Shown here one piece after another: positions 1-7,248 of a stretch of 23,545 nt of DNA (position 1 is the first letter of the stretch; every line of letters starts with the position of its first letter). A program made the translations under genes and the position numbers. The notes under the pieces are model-generated. The model made no database searches and was not told the DNA's origin. It saw nothing but the letters and a program-made list of their open reading frames with translations. This stretch comes from an uncultured Bdellovibrionales bacterium (lineage in GTDB: Bacteria; Bdellovibrionota; FAC87; UBA2466), in the NCBI GenBank assembly GCA_937903155.1, contig CALCZU010000098.1, forward strand, positions 1 through 23,545, in the 5' to 3' direction.

Positions 1-307
1 TCCCCTCTGTTGGGGTTTTGAAAGAGCGGGGTCCATACCATTGGCGGTCCTGGACCGCTAGATAGCAACGCTCTAATCCGCAGCGCCATGTCCATGCATC
101 CCGAAGAAATCTCTCTAACGAGAGAGGATCCCACAATTTCAAGTTTTTACCCCGACCGATTGTGGCAATTGTGACGATCTTTTTGTGAGTGACGCGAATG
201 AATCTACGTATTCACGTTGCTTCATCTTTTTTGATTTTCGATTGAATTCTTGAGAATACTCGTCGAGTTTCAATACTTTTTCTCCTCTTACGCGCGGTAG
301 GAAATTC
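1..307. other. Leading non-coding stretch, no gene assigned
   Basis: No convincing gene lies here. The first 130 bases can fold: a CCCC/GGGG hairpin at 2-15, AGAGCG at 23-28 pairing with CGCTCT at 69-74, enclosing a 44-58 stem (GCGGTC/GACCGC), and a CTCTCT-AACG-AGAGAG stem at 111-126. This could be the end of a structured RNA, or the tail of a gene that starts outside the window. I could not match it to tmRNA, 6S, SRP or RNase P RNA from memory. A TGAAT-ctacgt-ATTCA dyad sits at 199-214, about 95-110 bases before the sigma-54 promoter at 308-324, where an activator site would be expected. Confidence 0.3.
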
Positions 308-324
308 TTGGCACTTGCGTTGCA
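308..324 (+). promoter_or_regulatory. Sigma-54 (RpoN) -24/-12 promoter
   Basis: The sequence TTGGCACTTGCGTTGCA matches the sigma-54 consensus TGGCAC-N5-TTGC(A/T) at every defined position. The GG (310-311) and GC (322-323) dinucleotides are separated by exactly ten bases. Transcription would start near 335, leaving a leader of about 35 bases before the ATG at 371. This class of promoter requires an enhancer-binding ATPase; the dyad at 199-214 is at a suitable distance. Match and spacing are seen directly; use in the cell is inferred. Confidence 0.8.
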
Positions 325-370
325 AATAAAATCATTAAATCAAGACCACGAATCTGTGGAGGTTGTTTTT

Positions 371-919
371 ATGGTGAAAGTTCAACGTGGAAGAAAAGCC
401 GTTTTGTTCCTGCTGATATTTTCGATTTTGCATGTGCTTGTTTTAGAAAGTGCAGAAGCTAGACGTCGTGCGTTTGGAAGACGTGGACGCGGAGTTGCGG
501 TCAACCGAGTAGGAAATCGAAATCGATTTGTGAATGATTTTGTGTTTGCTAATGGCGGGTTTAACTTTTTGAACTTAAATAATTTCAGCGCTTTTAGTAA
601 TTTTAGAAGAAATGATGAGCGAGTGAATATCAATGATCCTTTTGGATTAGGCCGTCAGCCCCGAGATGTTCTCTCCAGTTTAAATGTCGATCCGACGGGA
701 GCGCTTCAAAGACTTGCGATTGCGCCGAATATCGGAGTGGATAATCAAGGCCGGTTTTTCGAGTTAAACGGTATCAATAGCTTTGGAATTCGACAGCAAT
801 TGAATTACTCAAATGGTCAGTTTTTTGGTGGCCAGCTTCAAAGTGTGAGCCCAGAGACTCAGTTTCAAATGCAACAAATAAACCGTACGGGTAATTTTAA
901 CGTTATCCCATTGCAATAG
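371..919 (+). CDS. Secreted Asn/Phe-rich small protein of unknown function
   Basis: This encodes 182 residues starting at the ATG at 371, chosen because GGAGG (358-362) lies 8 bases upstream; an upstream TTG at 308 is part of the promoter and is unlikely to be a start. The N-terminus is a typical signal peptide: Lys/Arg-rich residues, a hydrophobic run (VLFLLIFSILHVLVL) and an Ala-x-Ala-like cleavage region (SAEA). The mature protein opens with a cluster of Arg (RRRAFGRRGRG) and then a low-complexity stretch dominated by Asn, Phe and Gly. No enzyme motif is visible and I do not recognise a family. The next gene encodes a protein with a similar start (AEA-F-RRR-x-FGR) and the same N/F-rich composition, so the two may form a pair at the cell surface or in the periplasm. 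A sigma-54 promoter precedes it and a strong hairpin terminator follows it. Confidence 0.75.
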   Translation: MVKVQRGRKAVLFLLIFSILHVLVLESAEARRRAFGRRGRGVAVNRVGNRNRFVNDFVFANGGFNFLNLNNFSAFSNFRRNDERVNINDPFGLGRQPRDVLSSLNVDPTGALQRLAIAPNIGVDNQGRFFELNGINSFGIRQQLNYSNGQFFGGQLQSVSPETQFQMQQINRTGNFNVIPLQ

Positions 920-950
920 ATTTTAACGATTCCTGTCCCCCCCCCGATCT

Positions 951-1003
951 AAGGGCTAAGGAAATAAGGATTAATCCTTGTTCCCTTAGCCCTTAATCAT
1001 TTT
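951..1003 (+). terminator. Strong hairpin terminator
   Basis: Two 22-base arms (951-972 and 973-994) form a near-perfect inverted repeat with one A-C mismatch and one G-U wobble, followed by CATTTTT. It lies 31 bases after the stop of the secreted-protein gene, so it should end that transcript and insulate it from the downstream gene. A run of nine C at 937-945 sits just before it. Confidence 0.75.
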
Positions 1004-1299
1004 TCCCCGTCGCTGTGTCCCTCGCTATGGAAACCAGGTTCGATTATTATGAATGTGATGCGGGCTTTGCAATTGGTGTCGAATATGGGGTTACAGGTGG
1101 CTAGACAATTTACAGAAAAGCTTCTGTATTCTCTACCGTGGGTTTGTAGAATACAGGCCCTTAACTCCCTCTAGGTGTGAGATATTCTGAGTGTCTGCGC
1201 GGGTTTAGGCGTGCCTGGCTTGGAATCTGCATCTCTATTTTGTAAGCAGTTTTATAATTTTTTTGATGGTTATCAATACCATTTATTGGGTGAATGACG
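1004..1299. other. Regulatory intergenic region with a dyad
   Basis: No gene is supported here; short open frames at 1027 and 1049 lack good ribosome-binding sites. The region contains an inverted repeat, CTGTATTCT (1124-1132) and AGAATACAG (1148-1156) with a 15-base spacer, about 60-90 bases upstream of the sigma-54-like element at 1216-1231. That is a usual position for an enhancer-binding-protein site. The dyad is seen directly and its role is inferred. Confidence 0.45.
1216..1231 (+). promoter_or_regulatory. Probable sigma-54 promoter, weaker match
   Basis: TGGCTTGGAATCTGCA keeps the invariant GG (1217-1218) and GC (1229-1230) ten bases apart and matches TGGC at -24 and TGCA at -12, but lacks the AC of the -24 box and the first T of the -12 box. 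It lies about 70 bases before the start codon. Support comes mainly from position, the upstream dyad, and the perfect sigma-54 site in front of the neighbouring similar gene. Confidence 0.45.
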
Positions 1300-3186
1300 A
1301 TGCGGTCACGCGGAAGCAGAAAGCTATGGGGGTTATTCCTACTAGGAATTGCATTGCAATTTCTTGTCAGCGAAAACTCGTTTGCTGAAGCGTTCCGAAG
1401 ACGTCAAGTCTTCGGCCGACAAGCCAACCCCCTTCAATTTGGTTTCAACTTTAATCGTCAAGGCTTTAACCAATTCAACGCTGCCGCCTTTGGAAGAGGC
1501 CAGGGTTTCGGATTTAATATTCCAAATAATCGCTTTAACAATGTCTTTGATCGAAATCAGGACTTAAAAGATGTTAAAGACGTTATTGGATTTTCCCAGC
1601 TTCAACAAGCGGGCAATAATCTGATCGAACGAACGTCCCAAGGGATTATTCGAAAACTTCAGATTTTAGGAAATGGAGAACTTGCGGCATTTGATCCTCG
1701 AGTTGGAACGTTTGTGAGACCCGAAGCAGAAACCGTTCGTCACTTACGTGAATTCTATTTGAAGAACCTGGATAAATTTAATGGCGCTCAAGCCAATGCG
1801 GTGAACCGATTTCTAGTCGCTAACGGCGGAATCAGTAACGGACGGATGGTGGTCGACCTCGATGCGTTTGATTTAGAATCAAACTCTCCTGGGTTTAATC
1901 AATTGCCACTCGAAGAACGTCGAAAAGCAGCCCTTGCAGCTTTAAACTTTCTTTTAAATACTTTGCAAACTCGGTTTAAACTCCAAATTCCTCCCGCGAA
2001 AGTCGTTAACGGTAAGGTGGAGTTGAATCTTGGGCAATTTTTTAGACCGGATGCTTTAGCATTGATCGCCCAATCCGACCCCAGCTCTCAGTGTACGGGA
2101 CGCATTCGACTCAGCAGTTTAATCTCGGCTACTTCGGATCCGGGTGCTTACTATAGAATTCTGGGAGCTCCTGATAACTCAAGAGATCTCGCGCAGATTC
2201 TTGGGATGGAAACCGATAAAACAAAAACCATCGGAAACAAGCTTGCGATTTTAGGTTCCGAATCGGGTGTTTCTCCCTCTGAACAACGAGTTTTAGACGT
2301 GCAGACCTTAAAAAACGTGGCTATCGGGGGACAAGCTTTAAGTTCTTGCTACCGCAGCTTAGACACTCAAGACTTTGCTCCTCCCGGAATTGAATCAGCT
2401 TCTCGTGATTTAAGAGAAAAAGGAATTTTATATAATCATGAAGCGGAAGAGTGGCTATGTCTCGGACAGAATGGTTTTATGCAGAGTTATTTATTTAACG
2501 CAGACGGAAAACGAATTAATACCGCTCCTGCAGAAATTGCCCATGGCGGTGTCACGGGTCTTGCGATTCGCGCCGGAGTTAGTTGCCTCGATTGTCACAA
2601 TGATGGATTTATTGGTGGAGAAGTCCAAAAAATCAAAAATCCTGGTGCTCCTTATACGGACTTTTATAATGACCCGAGAACTTTCCCTCAGACAGAGCTT
2701 GTGCCTTTTGTGGACAGTCTGGGAAGAAGACTTCTCAAACATAAAGATTTTTTCACGGATAATAAAACCTACGGAAAACGCGCAAAATTTGACAGTGATA
2801 TTTTTATTAACTCTCAAAAAGACACTGGCTCCTGGTATCGTTTTCCTGAAGGAACCCAGGCTGCGGCTAGCAATCCCGAATCCCGTGGTCCCAATGGGGC
2901 AAAGGGCGGTGTTCCTTTGATTCCTAAAGTGAGAGCGGCCTACGAGAAACCTGTGACCGCAAAAGTCGCGGCTCAGGAACTTGGCATTAGCGAACAAGCG
3001 GCCGACCGACTCGTCGGAAAAGATGGGCTCTCTCGTAAGCTTTTTGACAATCGTTTTTGCAATCTGAAACAAGGGCTGAACGCGCCTCTCAATGAAAATC
3101 AGACACGCGATCTCTTACAACGTGAATCTCGCGAACCTTTCAGAGGTTTCCCACATATTAATGGCAACGGCGGCGGTACTTTTTAA
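1300..3186 (+). CDS. Secreted protein with one c-type heme motif
   Basis: This encodes 628 residues. I chose the ATG at 1300 over the one at 1294 because the best ribosome-binding sequence (GGGTGA, 1288-1293) touches 1294 but is 6 bases from 1300. A signal peptide is clear (LWGLFLLGIALQFLV then AEA). The first 80 mature residues are rich in Asn, Phe and Gly. A single CXXCH heme-attachment motif, CLDCH, is at residues 429-433, preceded by a segment (NGFMQSYLFNADGKRINTAP) that resembles, from memory, monoheme proteins of planctomycetes and predatory deltaproteobacteria in which a small-molecule-like domain leads into G-(I/V)-SC-x-x-CH. The likely location is periplasmic or outer surface and an electron-transfer role is possible, but no partner is visible. 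The middle (residues 90-400) has no motif I recognise. It ends in a 4-base overlap with the convergent gene. Confidence 0.7.
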   Translation: MRSRGSRKLWGLFLLGIALQFLVSENSFAEAFRRRQVFGRQANPLQFGFNFNRQGFNQFNAAAFGRGQGFGFNIPNNRFNNVFDRNQDLKDVKDVIGFSQLQQAGNNLIERTSQGIIRKLQILGNGELAAFDPRVGTFVRPEAETVRHLREFYLKNLDKFNGAQANAVNRFLVANGGISNGRMVVDLDAFDLESNSPGFNQLPLEERRKAALAALNFLLNTLQTRFKLQIPPAKVVNGKVELNLGQFFRPDALALIAQSDPSSQCTGRIRLSSLISATSDPGAYYRILGAPDNSRDLAQILGMETDKTKTIGNKLAILGSESGVSPSEQRVLDVQTLKNVAIGGQALSSCYRSLDTQDFAPPGIESASRDLREKGILYNHEAEEWLCLGQNGFMQSYLFNADGKRINTAPAEIAHGGVTGLAIRAGVSCLDCHNDGFIGGEVQKIKNPGAPYTDFYNDPRTFPQTELVPFVDSLGRRLLKHKDFFTDNKTYGKRAKFDSDIFINSQKDTGSWYRFPEGTQAAASNPESRGPNGAKGGVPLIPKVRAAYEKPVTAKVAAQELGISEQAADRLVGKDGLSRKLFDNRFCNLKQGLNAPLNENQTRDLLQRESREPFRGFPHINGNGGGTF

Positions 3187-3620
3187 ACTTTAATGCGATA
3201 GTGATCGTGTAGAGAAAGTTGAAAGGGTTCGAGGTCTTTTGCTGTCGGAAATCCTCGGTAAATCGCGCTGCATTGATAGCAAACGCCCACTTCTTTGACG
3301 CGAGAATAAAAAATCAAATCCACTACTGTTACGATGAGAAGCGAAATGCCGTAGGTAAAAAAGGCAAGCACCACTCCCACCACGAGAATCGCAACACCTA
3401 AACGCCTGTTAAAATCTTTTTGTCTAAAAAGATGGGTACATCCGCAGGCCGCACATTGATTCAGTGTCCTGTGACTTAGGAAATCGTCCGTACAGTTTTG
3501 GAAGAGAGACTGCGAGCATTTTGTGCAACGGATGCGCTGGATATCTCCTTCTCCCGATGCTGACTCCAACTCCTGGCAGTGTGGGCAGAATGTCTCAATC
3601 GTTTTAGAGAGAGATGCCAT
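3183..3620 (-). CDS. Two-zinc-ribbon membrane protein, unknown function
   Basis: This 145-residue protein has a CPHC (12-15) and CTKC (32-35) pair forming a first zinc ribbon, then CAACGC (56-61) and CYQC (114-117), which could form a second ribbon split by a hydrophobic region. Residues about 73-106 form two adjacent membrane segments. Such proteins usually sit in the inner membrane with the ribbons in the cytoplasm; no function is known to me. Its start overlaps the end of the upstream membrane-protein gene by 17 bases, so the two are probably translated together and may act together. Its stop interlocks with that of the convergent heme-protein gene. Confidence 0.7.
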   Translation of the reverse strand: MASLSKTIETFCPHCQELESASGEGDIQRIRCTKCSQSLFQNCTDDFLSHRTLNQCAACGCTHLFRQKDFNRRLGVAILVVGVVLAFFTYGISLLIVTVVDLIFYSRVKEVGVCYQCSAIYRGFPTAKDLEPFQLSLHDHYRIKV

Positions 3621-4383
3621 GGTACTGTGAAAGATAAAGGCTTAGAATCTCGCCGGTAATCACCGACAACACAGCGACATACAAGATCCCTGTCGCCGAC
3701 TGGGTAGAACTGATTTTTACCGTCTTCCAAACTAAGAATCCGAAGACTAACGGTGCAATCGTCCCCCAAGTAAACCGCATTAAAAGAAAAATCCCGGAGG
3801 AGGTCGAAAGAAGGTAGTGATAAATTTCGGCTTCAGTTTTGTCGCCTAAGATTGCTTGGATCGGATAGACCGAATAAAGAAGTCTCACCCCCATTAGAAT
3901 CAGCATCAGAAGTGTGAGACGTCTCAATTCAATAATCGGTAAGTCGGGTTGGATGAGATACCAATGACCGAGCATCATCGCATTTAAAGTGAAACCCAAG
4001 AGCAAAGTCGAGAGCAGGGCGTTGATCACGAATGGATAAGCTTGCATTGGCGGAGCACTGTCCAAGCCGTTGATAATAACCGCGGCGAGAACACAAAGTG
4101 TTCCCATAAAGTAAGAGACGATCGAAGTTTTTCGAAATTTCGTGACTGTGAAAGAAAAAATCAGGCAAAAGACAGTGAAAGCGAGATACCAGAGACTCGC
4201 GTCGCGGGAAAGATGACTTTTTCCGACAAAGAGGTAGTTACACAGCGCAATCACAAAAGCGCCGCCGCCGTGGTAAATAAAATAGCGACTTCCGACGCTA
4301 GTTTGCTTCAAAAATCCGAGAGAAATAAAAGTTCCACCGGCGAGGTAAAAAAAGAAATTAAAAACGAGGTGCTGCAAATCCAT
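3604..4383 (-). CDS. Polytopic membrane protein, unknown function
   Basis: This encodes 259 residues starting at MDLQHLVFN. Longer in-frame starts run back into the divergent aminotransferase gene and give soluble, non-membrane-like sequence, so 4383 is preferred, although its ribosome-binding site is poor (GGGA about 13 bases upstream); an ATG at 4443 is the alternative. About eight hydrophobic helices are visible, with charged loops such as LIQPDLPIIELRR. No catalytic or transport motif is recognisable and I cannot name a family. It is the first gene of a two-gene overlapping unit with the zinc-ribbon protein, which suggests joint function. The intergenic space to the divergent gene is only 58 bases. 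Confidence 0.6.
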   Translation of the reverse strand: MDLQHLVFNFFFYLAGGTFISLGFLKQTSVGSRYFIYHGGGAFVIALCNYLFVGKSHLSRDASLWYLAFTVFCLIFSFTVTKFRKTSIVSYFMGTLCVLAAVIINGLDSAPPMQAYPFVINALLSTLLLGFTLNAMMLGHWYLIQPDLPIIELRRLTLLMLILMGVRLLYSVYPIQAILGDKTEAEIYHYLLSTSSGIFLLMRFTWGTIAPLVFGFLVWKTVKISSTQSATGILYVAVLSVITGEILSLYLSQYHGISL

Positions 4384-4441
4384 TCGAACTAAGCTATCCC
4401 AGAATTTGCCCCTTAAAGTCAAATCGGTTAGCCTCGATTCC

Positions 4442-5317
4442 ATGGATGCACTGGTTTCAATCAATGGAAAAATTTTAAGTCCCGAAAATGCGTTTATTTC
4501 AGTCTTTGACCGAGGATTTTTGTTCGGCGATGGAGTGTATGAAACCGGGAAGACCGTTTCGAGATGCCCGCTCTTTTTGAAAGACCATTTCGACCGACTG
4601 AAAAAATCGGCCGGTAAACTCTCTATTTCGTTTCCGTGGACGGAAGAGTTTTTAAAAAACGCACTTTTCAGCCTTCTCAAAGCTTATGGTAAAGACAACG
4701 CGTATTTTAGAATTTACGTCACCCGCGGGTGTATTGATGGGGTGGGGCTTGAAAAGTTTGAGACTGCAGCACCCAACCTCGTTATTTTTACTCAACCTTT
4801 GCCGACTGCGCTCGATGCCACTCGCAAAGCGGGGATTCGGCTTCTCACTTCAAAAATTGTTCGAAATTCGGTGAAGGCGCAAGACCCTGACATTAAGACG
4901 AGTAACTACCTGAATAGCCTATTAGCATTACAAGATGTGAGAGCCCGTGGAGCCGATGATGGCGTTCTTTGCGATGCTGAAGGGAATGTCGCCGAGGGCA
5001 CAACGTTTTCGGTGTTTGGATGGAATGAAGCCGGCGAGCTCCTCACGCCTTCACTCGATGTCGGGATTTTAAACAGCATCACTCGAAAATATCTCATCGA
5101 AATCGCAAAAAAAGATACGAAAGTCATCGAGGGCTGTTTTCCCTTGGAAGTCTTCCGAAATTGTCGCGAAGTCTTTGCGGCCAGCAGTGTGCGTGAGATT
5201 TTTCCCATTCGAGAATGGGACGGCGTCAAGTATTCTGGCTTCGAAAAATCTTTAGCACTACACCAAAGATTTACCGTCGCGATCGCGGAATACGTAAAAC
5301 GCTCTGAGAAGTTTTAA
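4442..5317 (+). CDS. Class IV PLP aminotransferase (D-amino acid / branched-chain type)
   Basis: This encodes 291 residues. The ATG at 4442 is chosen because family members begin at (M)xxxVSINGKILSPENAFI; the longer frame from the TTG at 4406 has no ribosome-binding site. The class IV aminotransferase fold is shown by the early FDRGFLFGDGVYE block, the RIYVTRG strand, the catalytic lysine K152 in PDIKTSNYLNSLLA, which forms the Schiff base with pyridoxal phosphate, and the EGNVAEGTTFSVF block with conserved E185. The length fits D-alanine aminotransferase, branched-chain aminotransferase (IlvE-like) and 4-amino-4-deoxychorismate lyase; sequence alone does not separate these, and D-amino acid or branched-chain transamination seems most likely. 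It is a single-gene unit ending at a large inverted repeat. A D-amino-acid enzyme would serve peptidoglycan synthesis, a branched-chain one valine/leucine/isoleucine metabolism. Confidence 0.85.
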   Translation: MDALVSINGKILSPENAFISVFDRGFLFGDGVYETGKTVSRCPLFLKDHFDRLKKSAGKLSISFPWTEEFLKNALFSLLKAYGKDNAYFRIYVTRGCIDGVGLEKFETAAPNLVIFTQPLPTALDATRKAGIRLLTSKIVRNSVKAQDPDIKTSNYLNSLLALQDVRARGADDGVLCDAEGNVAEGTTFSVFGWNEAGELLTPSLDVGILNSITRKYLIEIAKKDTKVIEGCFPLEVFRNCREVFAASSVREIFPIREWDGVKYSGFEKSLALHQRFTVAIAEYVKRSEKF

Positions 5318-5341
5318 GGAATTTTGGGGAGTAAAGTGCGT

Positions 5342-5429
5342 GTCATTGCGAGGGTGCGTAGCACCCGCGGCAACCTTTGTACGCAGAGCTGGAAAGGTTG
5401 CCGCGGGTGCTACGCACCCTCGCAATGAC
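5342..5429. repeat. Perfect 37-bp-arm inverted repeat (dispersed palindrome type)
   Basis: Arms 5342-5378 and 5393-5429 are perfect reverse complements with a 14-base loop. Each arm also contains its own small hairpin (GGGTGC-gta-GCACCC). The ends read GTCATTGCGAG and CTCGCAATGAC, a terminal sequence typical, from memory, of dispersed palindromic or MITE-like repeats in several bacterial phyla. It fills the space between two convergent genes, where it could also act as a bidirectional terminator. A second copy of the 11-base end is at 22274-22284. Short open frames running through it are artefacts of the repeat. Confidence 0.85.
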
Positions 5430-5468
5430 GAAGCACCAATAAACAACGCAAGCTACGATGACGTATTT

Positions 5469-6431
5469 TTACGAGCTAGCTTTGAGCTTTTTGAATTCTT
5501 CCGTCAGCTTTGGGATGATTTCGAAAAGGTCGCCTACGATGGAGTAGTCGGCTTTTTGGAAAATCGGCGCTTCGGGATCTTTATTGATAGCGACGATGAC
5601 TTTCGAAGTGCGCATTCCGGCTAAATGCTGAATCGCACCTGAAATTCCGCAAGCGATATAAAGTTTCGGACTCACGGTTTTTCCGGTTTGACCGACTTGC
5701 ATGTCGTGGGGCGCAAAACCTGCGTCGACCGCTGCGCGGCTAGCTCCAACCGCAGCTCCAATAACGGAGGCGCAATCAAAGAGGATTTTAAAATTGTCTG
5801 CGCTCTTGAGTGATCTTCCGCCCGAGATGATAATGTCGGCTTCGGTGAGCTCCACTTTTTTGGAAGCCGCTGCCATGACACTCGAAATTTTGGAACGGAC
5901 TTGACCGATATCGGCCGCAATCTTTTCTACCGTTCCCGATTTCGCTGCATTGTTCGCAGGCAAGACATTGGGACGAACTGAAAACACGGCAGGAGTTCCC
6001 GCAAATTCAACCGTCTTCGAACATTTTCCCGCGTATACGGGTCTTTGAACGGTGACTTTATCCCCGCCTAATTTAAATTCGGTACAGTCGACTGCAATTC
6101 CGACAGCAAACTTTGCCGCCAAACGAGGCAAAAAATCTTTCCCGGTGGACGTAGCACCCGTCGCGACGATATGAGGCGATTGTTTTGACAAATAAGCATG
6201 CAGTGCATTTGCATACGCTTCATTCGTGTACTGAGTCAGTCCTGCATTTTCTAAGAAGACGACTTTGCTCGCCGATTTTGCCAAAGTATCGGCAATCGCT
6301 TGACCTTCAGGGCCTCCTAAAACAACCGCCACCGGATCGGCGCCTTGTTTTTGAAATTCTGAAAGAAGTTCAAGAGTGACTCTTTTGAGTTGTCCGTCTT
6401 TATGATCTGCAACAATAAAAATATTCGCCAT
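5469..6431 (-). CDS. etfA: Electron transfer flavoprotein alpha subunit
   Basis: This 320-residue protein has the alpha-subunit architecture: an N-terminal Rossmann-like ETF domain (about 1-190) and a C-terminal FAD-binding domain with the hallmark series GASRAAVDAGFAPHDMQ, VGQTGKTVSPKLYIACGISG, AIQHLAGM and AINKDPEAPIF. With EtfB it forms the soluble heterodimer that takes electrons from acyl-CoA dehydrogenases and passes them to the quinone pool through ETF-quinone oxidoreductase, which is not in this window. Its start has AAGGAG at good spacing and lies 10 bases after etfB, so the two are co-translated. It is the last gene of the dehydrogenase-etfB-etfA operon and ends near the 5342-5429 inverted repeat. 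Confidence 0.97.
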   Translation of the reverse strand: MANIFIVADHKDGQLKRVTLELLSEFQKQGADPVAVVLGGPEGQAIADTLAKSASKVVFLENAGLTQYTNEAYANALHAYLSKQSPHIVATGATSTGKDFLPRLAAKFAVGIAVDCTEFKLGGDKVTVQRPVYAGKCSKTVEFAGTPAVFSVRPNVLPANNAAKSGTVEKIAADIGQVRSKISSVMAAASKKVELTEADIIISGGRSLKSADNFKILFDCASVIGAAVGASRAAVDAGFAPHDMQVGQTGKTVSPKLYIACGISGAIQHLAGMRTSKVIVAINKDPEAPIFQKADYSIVGDLFEIIPKLTEEFKKLKASS

Positions 6432-6441
6432 GTGATTCTCC

Positions 6442-7221
6442 TTAGATGACTTTGGCTTCTTCGCGAAGAAGTTTTACGAGTTCGGCTGCTTGGGCTCCCG
6501 CATCCCCAGAAAGTTTTTTGCCAGCGGCTCTTTCTGCAGGAAGTTGGAAATTCGAATCGATTGTTTTGGGCGATTCACTGCCTAAACCTAAGTCTGCAAG
6601 CTGATAGGTTTTGATTTCTTTTTTCTTCGCCTTCATGATTCCCGGAAGACTGGCGTAACGTGGAGTGTTTACTCCTTTATCCAGTCCCAAAACTGCCGGA
6701 AGAGGGCAGTCGATCACAAATTTCGTTCCGCCTTCGACTTCGCGTTGGACCTGAACGGATTTTTTATCGGCAGAGACATCGACTTTTACAATCACCGTTG
6801 CCGAGGGAACATTCCAAAGTTCAGCGACAAAAGAAACCAGAGCTGCTTGATCATCGTCAATCGCTTGTTTGCCCGTAAACACAATCGAAGCATTTTCTTT
6901 TTTCAAGACTTCTGCGAGTGCTTTTGCAGCGAGATAAGTATCAGCATTCGGCGCATCCATCTTCACATGGATAGCGTTATCTGCACCCATTGCGACAGCG
7001 GTTCTTAAAGCTTCCACCGCGCGGTCCGGACCTGCGGTAACCACCGTCACTGTGCCTTCTTTTAATTTTTCTTTCGTTTTTAAACCTTCTTCGACGGCGA
7101 ATTCATCATACGGATTGATGATCCATTTCACGTCATTGGTTTCAATTCCTTTTTTATCTCCGGCGATCCGAATTTTTGTTTCGGTGTCGGGAACTTGTTT
7201 GAGGAGTACAAAAATATTCAT
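6442..7221 (-). CDS. etfB: Electron transfer flavoprotein beta subunit
   Basis: This encodes 259 residues, the usual length. The beta-subunit signatures are present: MNIFVLLKQVPDTETKIRI at the start, INPYDEFAVEEGLK, a nucleotide-binding region around VTVVTAGPDRAVEALRTAVAMGAD, GKQAIDDDQAALVSFVAELW, and the C-terminal block ending in KLLREEAKVI. The beta subunit binds AMP and docks the dehydrogenase through its recognition loop. It starts 27 bases after the acyl-CoA dehydrogenase gene with AAGGAAA as ribosome-binding site and is followed after 10 bases by etfA. The gene order says the dehydrogenase next door is the main electron donor. Confidence 0.97.
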   Translation of the reverse strand: MNIFVLLKQVPDTETKIRIAGDKKGIETNDVKWIINPYDEFAVEEGLKTKEKLKEGTVTVVTAGPDRAVEALRTAVAMGADNAIHVKMDAPNADTYLAAKALAEVLKKENASIVFTGKQAIDDDQAALVSFVAELWNVPSATVIVKVDVSADKKSVQVQREVEGGTKFVIDCPLPAVLGLDKGVNTPRYASLPGIMKAKKKEIKTYQLADLGLGSESPKTIDSNFQLPAERAAGKKLSGDAGAQAAELVKLLREEAKVI

Positions 7222-7248
7222 AGAGTTTCCTTTAGGGTTATTGAAAGC

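Noticed and set aside
88..171. Short + frame from ATG 88, 27 residues
   Set aside because: No ribosome-binding site and no recognisable family; the longer open stretch around it lacks a start. Kept only as an oddity.
1027..1174. Short + frames at 1027 (25 residues) and 1049 (41 residues)
   Set aside because: Poor ribosome-binding sites, they overlap each other in different frames, and the region is better explained as regulatory DNA.
2491..3072. 193-residue frame on - strand inside the heme-protein gene
   Set aside because: It lies wholly opposite a strongly supported gene with signal peptide and heme motif; no family features or ribosome-binding site.
5258..5624. Small frames running through the 5342-5429 palindrome on both strands
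   Set aside because: They mirror each other because the repeat is a perfect palindrome, and they run into the neighbouring genes; not genes.
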